NCBI GenBank assembly: GCA_045587025.1
Contig: JAZNBK010000022.1
Span: forward strand, 1-46,516
Reading direction: 5' to 3'
Source of the DNA: UBA1740 sp045587025
GTDB lineage: Bacteria > Bacillota > Clostridia > Oscillospirales > CAG-272
Length of the DNA: 46,516 nucleotides
The translations under genes and the position numbers were made by a program. The notes beneath the pieces were generated by a model. That model worked only from the letters and a program-made list of their open reading frames with translations. It did no database searches and was not told the DNA's origin. This document shows positions 42,155-46,516 of the stretch, piece after piece. Numbering within the stretch: position 1 is the first letter of the stretch; each line of letters starts with the position of its first letter.

Positions 42155-42185
42155 CGTATGAATGTTTTTGACCTTCGTTCATACG
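42155..42185 (+). other. 5'-end hairpin of the rny leader
   Basis: CGTATGAA (42155-42162) pairs with TTCATACG (42178-42185) around a 15-base loop. If transcription starts near 42156, the mRNA would begin with this hairpin, about 100 bases before the rny ATG. Confidence 0.6.
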
Positions 42186-42283
42186 GGATAATAAATTTTT
42201 TTGTTCTTTCGAGCATAATTAAATATTTATCTGTTGTACGTTATTTTAAATTTTAGAGAAACACAAAATAAGGAGGTGTTTAA

Positions 42284-43828
42284 ATGACTGATATTCTATA
42301 CGGTATCATCGGCGCCGTAGTTGGCGTTTTGCTCGGTATGATTTTCGGAATTTCCTATCGCAAGAGAATCGCGGAAGCGAAAATCGGCTCGGCAGAAGAG
42401 CAGGCGAAGAAGATACTTGAAGATTCCATCCGCACCGCCGAGGCGAAGAAGAAAGAAATTCTCGTCGAAGCAAAAGATAAAGCTATTGAGATACGCGACG
42501 AAACGGAGCACGACCTAAAGGAAAGACGCAAGGAGGTCGCAAAAATGGAACGCCGCATTGCTCAAAAGGAAGAAAACCTTGACAGCAAAACCGAGGCGAT
42601 CGAGCGCAAGGAGCAGCAGCTCGCTGAAAAGCATCAGCAGGCAGAGGCAGTTAAACAAAAGATCGAGGAAGCTTACGCAAAGCAGATCTCGCTTTTGGAA
42701 AAAATTTCAGGACTTTCCTCCGAGGAAGCAAAGGAAGAGCTTCTGCGCAAGGCGGAAAGCGAGATTTCGCACGAGACGGCGCTCAAAATTGCCGAATACG
42801 AGGCGAAATTCAAAGAGGAAGCGAACGACAGGGCGAGAGACCTTCTCTCCCTTGCAATTCAGAGATGCGCTGCTGACCACGTCAGCGAGGTTGCTATCTC
42901 GGTAGTCGCCCTTCCGAACGAGGAGATGAAGGGTAGAATTATAGGCCGTGAGGGTAGAAATATCCGAACGATAGAAACGCTTACGGGCGTTGAGCTTATT
43001 ATCGACGATACCCCTGAGGTCATCACCATTTCGGGCTTCGATCCCGTGCGCCGCGAGGTTGCAAGATTGGCGCTTGAAAAGCTCATTGCGGACGGACGTA
43101 TTCATCCGGCAAGAATTGAGGAAATGGTTGAAAAGGCGCAGAGAGACGTTGAAAATTCGATTAAGCAGGCGGGAGAAAAGGCGGTATTCGAGTCAGGCGT
43201 TCACGGACTTAATCCCGAGCTTATAAAATTGCTCGGACGTCTTAAATACCGTACGAGCTTTGGACAAAACGCCTTGCGTCACTCGATAGAGGTTTCTCTC
43301 CTCTCGGGAATTATGGCGGACGAAATGGGCGTTGACAGCACTCTTGCAAAGCGCGCCGGACTGCTTCACGATATAGGAAAGGCGCTCACGCAGGAAGCAG
43401 AGGGCTCTCACATTCAGCTCGGCGTTGAGGTTGCGAAGAAGTTCAAGGAAAGCAAGGACGTTATCCACGCAATTGAAGCGCACCACAACGACGTTGATCC
43501 TCACACGACCGTGGCGTTCATAGTTCAGGCGGCAGACGCTATTTCCGCCGCAAGACCCGGCGCTCGCCGCGAGGACGTAGAAAACTACATCAAGAGATTG
43601 CAGAAGCTCGAGGAAATTGCGGGCGAGTTTGAAGGCGTTGACAAGACCTTCGCTATTCAGGCAGGCCGCGAGGTTCGCGTTATGGTTAAGCCGGACGTCA
43701 TTGACGACGACCGTATGAAGATTCTGGCGAGAGAAATAGCTCAGAAGATTGAGGGAGACCTCGATTATCCCGGACAAATTAAGGTCAATGTAATTCGGGA
43801 GAGCCGCACGATAGATTACGCTAAATAA
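42284..43828 (+). CDS. rny: RNase Y
   Basis: The 514-residue membrane-bound endoribonuclease starts bulk mRNA decay in Bacillota. It has an N-terminal membrane helix (about 4-24), a long coiled coil (about 28-190), a KH RNA-binding domain (GRIIGREGRNIRTIETLTGV), and an HD catalytic domain with AGLLHDIGKAL and IEAHHNDVDP. It ends NVIRESRTIDYAK as is usual. AAGGAGG precedes the ATG. The order rny-ymdB is conserved, although a terminator lies between them here. Confidence 0.98.
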   Translation: MTDILYGIIGAVVGVLLGMIFGISYRKRIAEAKIGSAEEQAKKILEDSIRTAEAKKKEILVEAKDKAIEIRDETEHDLKERRKEVAKMERRIAQKEENLDSKTEAIERKEQQLAEKHQQAEAVKQKIEEAYAKQISLLEKISGLSSEEAKEELLRKAESEISHETALKIAEYEAKFKEEANDRARDLLSLAIQRCAADHVSEVAISVVALPNEEMKGRIIGREGRNIRTIETLTGVELIIDDTPEVITISGFDPVRREVARLALEKLIADGRIHPARIEEMVEKAQRDVENSIKQAGEKAVFESGVHGLNPELIKLLGRLKYRTSFGQNALRHSIEVSLLSGIMADEMGVDSTLAKRAGLLHDIGKALTQEAEGSHIQLGVEVAKKFKESKDVIHAIEAHHNDVDPHTTVAFIVQAADAISAARPGARREDVENYIKRLQKLEEIAGEFEGVDKTFAIQAGREVRVMVKPDVIDDDRMKILAREIAQKIEGDLDYPGQIKVNVIRESRTIDYAK

Positions 43829-43866
43829 ATTACATAAAAAACGGTCTATACAGAACCGTTCTTTAG

Positions 43867-43897
43867 AAATCCACCGCGCGCGGTGGATTTCGTTTTC
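43867..43897 (+). terminator. Terminator of rny
   Basis: AAATCCACCG and CGGTGGATTT with loop CGCG, followed by CGTTTTC. A smaller stem (ACGGT/ACCGT, with TTCTTT) lies just before it. Confidence 0.8.
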
Positions 43898-43916
43898 TCA
43901 ATTTTTATCCATTTTA

Positions 43917-43922
43917 TATAAT
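43917..43922 (+). promoter_or_regulatory. Possible -10 box of ymdB
   Basis: TATAAT lies 22 bases before the ymdB ATG, but no good -35 box is seen at 17 bases. Partial read-through from rny is also possible. Confidence 0.4.
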
Positions 43923-43944
43923 ATAGATAGCAAAGGGAACTTTT

Positions 43945-44718
43945 ATGAGAATACTTGCTCTGGGGGATATAACAGACCCCCGCACGGTAGATTACCTCAA
44001 GGAAAAGCTTTGGAGCTTCCGTCGAAAAAACAAGATAGATTTCGTTATAGTAAACGGAGAAAACGCCGGATTTCTTTTCGGCATTTCCGCAGAGCAGGCG
44101 AACGAGCTTTTCAAGGCGGGCGCCGATGTAATAACGGGCGGTAATCACACGATGCAGAATAAATTTATATATTCCGCGCTATCAAGCACGGACAAAATTC
44201 TCCGTCCGATAAACTACCCCGCCGAAACCTGCGGTATGGGTTATACCATACAGGACTGTAACGGATATAAATTAATGGTAATAAACGCGCTCGGCTGTAT
44301 GCACATAGAGCCCTCGCTCGACAACCCCATTCCATTTATCGAAAGGGCGCTCGAGCGTGAAAAAGGCAAATACGACTTTGCTATTCTGGATTTTCACGCC
44401 GAGGCGACGGGAGAAAAAGGCATTGTCGGCAGATATTTCGACGGAAAAATACACATCATCTTCGGAACTCATACCCACGTACAGACATCTGATGCCAGAA
44501 TTTTCGAAAACAAGACCGCATTCGTCACCGATATAGGTATGTGCGGTCCAAAGGACGGTATTCTCGGTGTGAATGCGCAGAGCGTTATAAACAAATATTT
44601 GACGCGTCTGCCTACGAGATTTGTTCAGGCAGAGGGAGAAATTGAAGCGCAGGGCTACCTTTTCGAGCTCAACGAAGGGCTCGGATACGTGACCGACATT
44701 CAGAGTGTCCGCTTCTGA
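43945..44718 (+). CDS. ymdB: YmdB-family metallophosphoesterase
   Basis: The 257-residue protein is a calcineurin-type phosphodiesterase of the YmdB family (2',3'-cyclic nucleotides), which in Bacillus affects biofilm choice and interacts with RNase Y. The metal ligands are all visible: Asp8 (GDI), Glu39-Asn40 (NGEN), Asn67-His68 (GGNH), His151 (DFHAE), and His176 and His178 (GTHTHVQT). AAGGGA precedes the ATG. It follows rny as in Bacillus. The length is normal. Confidence 0.95.
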   Translation: MRILALGDITDPRTVDYLKEKLWSFRRKNKIDFVIVNGENAGFLFGISAEQANELFKAGADVITGGNHTMQNKFIYSALSSTDKILRPINYPAETCGMGYTIQDCNGYKLMVINALGCMHIEPSLDNPIPFIERALEREKGKYDFAILDFHAEATGEKGIVGRYFDGKIHIIFGTHTHVQTSDARIFENKTAFVTDIGMCGPKDGILGVNAQSVINKYLTRLPTRFVQAEGEIEAQGYLFELNEGLGYVTDIQSVRF

Positions 44719-44766
44719 TTATACCTATTTGACAATGTTTCTTTGATTTTTGTTTAGGAGGGCCTT

Positions 44767-45552
44767 ATGAAAAAGGGCGATAAAGAATATTTTTTGGTCC
44801 GCTCAGTTCTTTTGGCGGGGAGCATAATCGCTTCCTGCGGGGGCGAGACCTTCAGAGCGGAGGATACGATGTGCCGAATGCTTTTAGCCGGAGGCGCTAC
44901 CGAGCCGGAGGCGACAGTTTTTTCCACCTCCGTTTCTATCTCCTTCATTGACGCGAAGGGCGAATTGTTTTGTCTCACCAAGCGAATAAAGGAGAGAAAC
45001 ATAAATCTCGGAAAAATTGCGAAGGTGAACGACCTTTCAAGGCGCTTCTGCTCAGGAGCTCTCACGGTCGAGGAAGCGCACCAAGAGCTGATAAATATTA
45101 ATAAAAACAACGAATATCCTAACTATCTCATAAATCTTTGTATGATATTAACTCCTGCCGCCTTCACCGTTTTGCTCGGCGGAGGGCTTTTGGACTGCAT
45201 AGTTGCGGGAGTGAACGGAGCGATAATCGCATTGATTACCTCTCTTCAGAGAAAGCTTTCGCTTCATCCCGCGATATTTAACGTGCTTATCGGCATACTT
45301 ATCGCCTTTTTCAGCTGTTCTGTTCAAGCGCTGCCCAATTGCGAGTTGAATTTGTTTATATTGCTCCCCGGCTCTATAATGGCGCTTTTACCTGGCGTGA
45401 CGCTCACAAACGGCGTCCACGACCTATTAAACGCCGACTTTATGTCGGGTAGCGCTCGGCTTATGGAGGCGGTTGTAACCGCGGCGACGCTCGCCGTCGG
45501 TATCGGTTTCGGCTTGGCTATATCGGCGAACCTATGGGGAGGTGCTCTGTAA
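44767..45552 (+). CDS. Threonine/serine exporter, ThrE N-terminal-type subunit (DUF1212)
   Basis: The 261-residue protein begins with a cytoplasmic part (to about 115) containing SIIASCGGETFRAEDTMCRML, the signature of the ThrE/DUF1212 family, then about five membrane helices with LPGSIMALLPGVTLTNGVHDLLN at about 200-222. It is one half of a split ThrE-type exporter of threonine and serine; the partner overlaps it by one base (TAATG). GGAGG precedes the ATG. Substrate assignment is by family only. Confidence 0.88.
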   Translation: MKKGDKEYFLVRSVLLAGSIIASCGGETFRAEDTMCRMLLAGGATEPEATVFSTSVSISFIDAKGELFCLTKRIKERNINLGKIAKVNDLSRRFCSGALTVEEAHQELININKNNEYPNYLINLCMILTPAAFTVLLGGGLLDCIVAGVNGAIIALITSLQRKLSLHPAIFNVLIGILIAFFSCSVQALPNCELNLFILLPGSIMALLPGVTLTNGVHDLLNADFMSGSARLMEAVVTAATLAVGIGFGLAISANLWGGAL

Positions 45553-46007
45553 TGAACATTTTCATTCAGGTCGTCGGCGCGTTTGCCGCCGCCGCCGCTC
45601 TCTCTATCATCTTTAATATCCCGAAAAAGCTTATATTTGCCGTCGGAACTGTCAGTGCTCTCGGCTGGCTCTGCTATCTCTTGTGTCTTTTTCGTGTAAA
45701 TATCGTTTTTGCCACCTTCTTCGCTTCCCTCTTGGTTGCTTTGCTTGCGAACGTTTTCGCAAAAACGCTTCATACACCGACGACCGTAATAATGATACCC
45801 GGACTTCTTCCAATGGTGCCCGGAGTAAGCATTTACAGAGTGGTATATTATCTGCTTCACAACGAATCGGAGCAGGTAAGACTTTATCTCGTTGAAACGC
45901 TTCAAATCGTGGCGATGATAGTTTTCGCCATTTTGATAATTGAGACCGTTTTTAGAATATTAGCAAACCTCGCCTTCGAAAAGCTCTATAACAGCTACAA
46001 GCGATAA
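45552..46007 (+). CDS. Threonine/serine exporter, ThrE C-terminal-type subunit (DUF3815)
   Basis: The 151-residue protein has about five membrane helices and the family segment TPTTVIMIPGLLPMVPGVSIYRVVYYLL. I start it at the ATG at 45552, preceded by GGAGG, with its first base in the stop of the upstream subunit gene. The two proteins together correspond to one full ThrE. A perfect 14-base palindrome (46008-46021) follows the stop, and no typical terminator is seen. Confidence 0.88.
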   Translation: MNIFIQVVGAFAAAAALSIIFNIPKKLIFAVGTVSALGWLCYLLCLFRVNIVFATFFASLLVALLANVFAKTLHTPTTVIMIPGLLPMVPGVSIYRVVYYLLHNESEQVRLYLVETLQIVAMIVFAILIIETVFRILANLAFEKLYNSYKR

Positions 46008-46021
46008 TAAACAATTGTTTA
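46008..46021. repeat. 14-base palindrome after the ThrE-type genes
   Basis: TAAACAATTGTTTA is a perfect palindrome directly after the stop codon. A related interrupted palindrome, GTAAAC-TGTT-GTTTAC, lies at 21653-21668 over the yugP stop. Confidence 0.4.
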
Positions 46022-46090
46022 CATTCTTCACGAGTTAAACCCTGCCTTCTCAGAAAAGACAACAAAAAAATTAAAATTCCAATTCTTTTC

Positions 46091-46119
46091 TTGACAAAGA
46101 GTAAAAACTGTGATATACT
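46091..46119 (+). promoter_or_regulatory. Promoter of tRNA-Pro
   Basis: TTGACA (46091-46096), a 17-base spacer and TATACT (46114-46119). The predicted leader before the tRNA is about 95 bases. The whole promoter lies in the left arm of a large inverted repeat (46091-46164). Confidence 0.88.
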
Positions 46120-46164
46120 TTAATGCGTCGGCACAAGAGACCGCTATCACAGTTTCTCTTTGCC
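46093..46164. repeat. Inverted repeat over the tRNA-Pro promoter
   Basis: AAACTGTGATA (46105-46115) is the perfect inverse of TATCACAGTTT (46145-46155). The match continues outward: CAAAGAG on the left corresponds to CTCTTTG on the right, with a two- or three-base shift, giving arms of about 18-20 bases. The left arm covers the spacer and -10 box; the right arm falls in the leader. Confidence 0.7.
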
Positions 46165-46221
46165 AAAATTTCTCTCGCGTCATTGACCGCTTGCAAAAAA
46201 ATCATATAAAATTCCTTAAAT

Positions 46222-46298
<77 letters not shown>

Positions 46299-46300
46299 TC

Positions 46301-46341
46301 AAATCAAAAAAAGAGAGGCGACGCCTCTCTTTTTTTGATTT
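46301..46341 (+). terminator. Terminator of tRNA-Pro
   Basis: A perfect 20-base inverted repeat with a one-base centre (46301-46320 and 46322-46341), containing GAGAGGCG/CGCCTCTC followed by a T-run. It is symmetric and so works in both directions. Confidence 0.92.
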
Positions 46342-46360
46342 GACAGTGGGTACTCAAATT

Positions 46361-46480
46361 CAAGTTGGTTTGCGAAGCAAACGCAAGTTCGCATTCTCCG
46401 CCTGAAGATCGACAAGCTCGCTTGTCAGGCGCAGGGCGCGAGAATCTTCGCCATAGGCGAACACCTTGTCACCTCGACCA
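46361..46480. repeat. Mosaic of tRNA 3'-end copies and small palindromes
   Basis: Downstream of tRNA-Pro the sequence repeats parts of the tRNA 3' end: CGCAAGTTCG at 46382-46391 (as in 46270-46279) and CTTGTCACCTCGACCA at 46465-46480 (as in 46283-46298). Between and around them are small palindromes: GTTTGC-GAA-GCAAAC, GACAAGC-TC-GCTTGTC within GCCTGA...TCAGGC, and TTCGCC-ATA-GGCGAA. The first palindrome is flanked by direct repeats of CAAGTT (46361-46366 and 46384-46389). There is no open reading frame of note. Confidence 0.65.
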
Positions 46481-46487
46481 AAATTGC

Positions 46488-46516
46488 CGATTTGACTGCT
46501 TTTAGCGGTCAAATCG
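46488..46516. repeat. Hairpin at the right window edge
   Basis: CGATTTGACTGC and GCGGTCAAATCG pair over 11 of 12 positions (the other is a wobble) around a five-base loop TTTTA. It directly follows the second tRNA-Pro tail copy and is cut by the window end. Confidence 0.6.

Noticed and set aside
46361..46516. A second, complete tRNA-Pro gene
   Set aside because: Only T-arm and 3' end fragments are present; no D arm or anticodon arm can be formed.

Overview
The window looks like chromosomal core sequence from a spore-forming, low-to-moderate-GC Bacillota (Clostridia-like) bacterium. The evidence is the gene content and order: nrdR-yicC-remA-rpoZ-priA-def-fmt-(zinc peptidase)-rsmB-rlmN-prpC-prkC-rsgA, hrcA-grpE-dnaK-dnaJ under a CIRCE element, rny-ymdB, a T-box in front of valS, an L10-type leader in front of rplJL, long-form hpf, split transketolase, and dipicolinate synthase spoVFA/spoVFB, which implies endospores. 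Promoters fit the TTGACA-17-TATAAT pattern very well. I cannot name the genus. I see no phage, plasmid, CRISPR or defence locus; the accessory material is limited to palindromic repeats at the two window edges, each beside a tRNA gene.

Layout. 1-346: a palindromic repeat, tRNA-Val(GAC) and its promoter. 369-7371 (minus): a SanA-like protein with an LtaS-like phosphoglycerol transferase, then thiI, a YkvI-like transporter and an SGNH-hydrolase lipoprotein. 7598-10542 (plus): promoter, Val T-box and valS. 10711-14036 (minus): an APC permease and the two transketolase halves. 14215-15435 (minus): rplL, rplJ and leader, with the promoter inside the end of rsgA. 15425-28356 (minus): a 13-gene operon of about 13 kb for RNA modification, translation initiation and termination steps, replication restart and PASTA-kinase signalling. 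28409-29207: nadE, divergent from spoVFA-spoVFB (29276-30711). 30741-32705: a small CmpB-type membrane protein, a SLOG-fold protein and hpf. 32711-41901 (minus): hrcA-grpE-dnaK-dnaJ, a DacF-like protein that has lost its catalytic motifs, then proB-proA-proC, apparently one heat-shock/proline operon. 42121-46007 (plus): rny, ymdB and a two-subunit ThrE-type exporter. 46091-46516: tRNA-Pro(CGG), its promoter and terminator, and a mosaic of duplicated tRNA 3' ends interrupted by small palindromes.

How the parts work together. The tRNA-Val(GAC) at the left edge is the predicted ligand of the valS T-box, whose specifier is GUC. Most other genes are housekeeping: translation, protein quality control, mRNA decay, cell-envelope synthesis, and proline and NAD synthesis. 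The points that most deserve a second look are the catalytically degenerate penicillin-binding-protein homologue joined to the chaperone and proline genes, the duplicated sugar-binding-like domain in the SGNH lipoprotein, the tRNA-tail/palindrome mosaic at the right edge, the nested palindrome abutting tRNA-Val, and several unexplained perfect palindromes at promoters. I did not find a clear new defence or mobile system, and I do not claim one.
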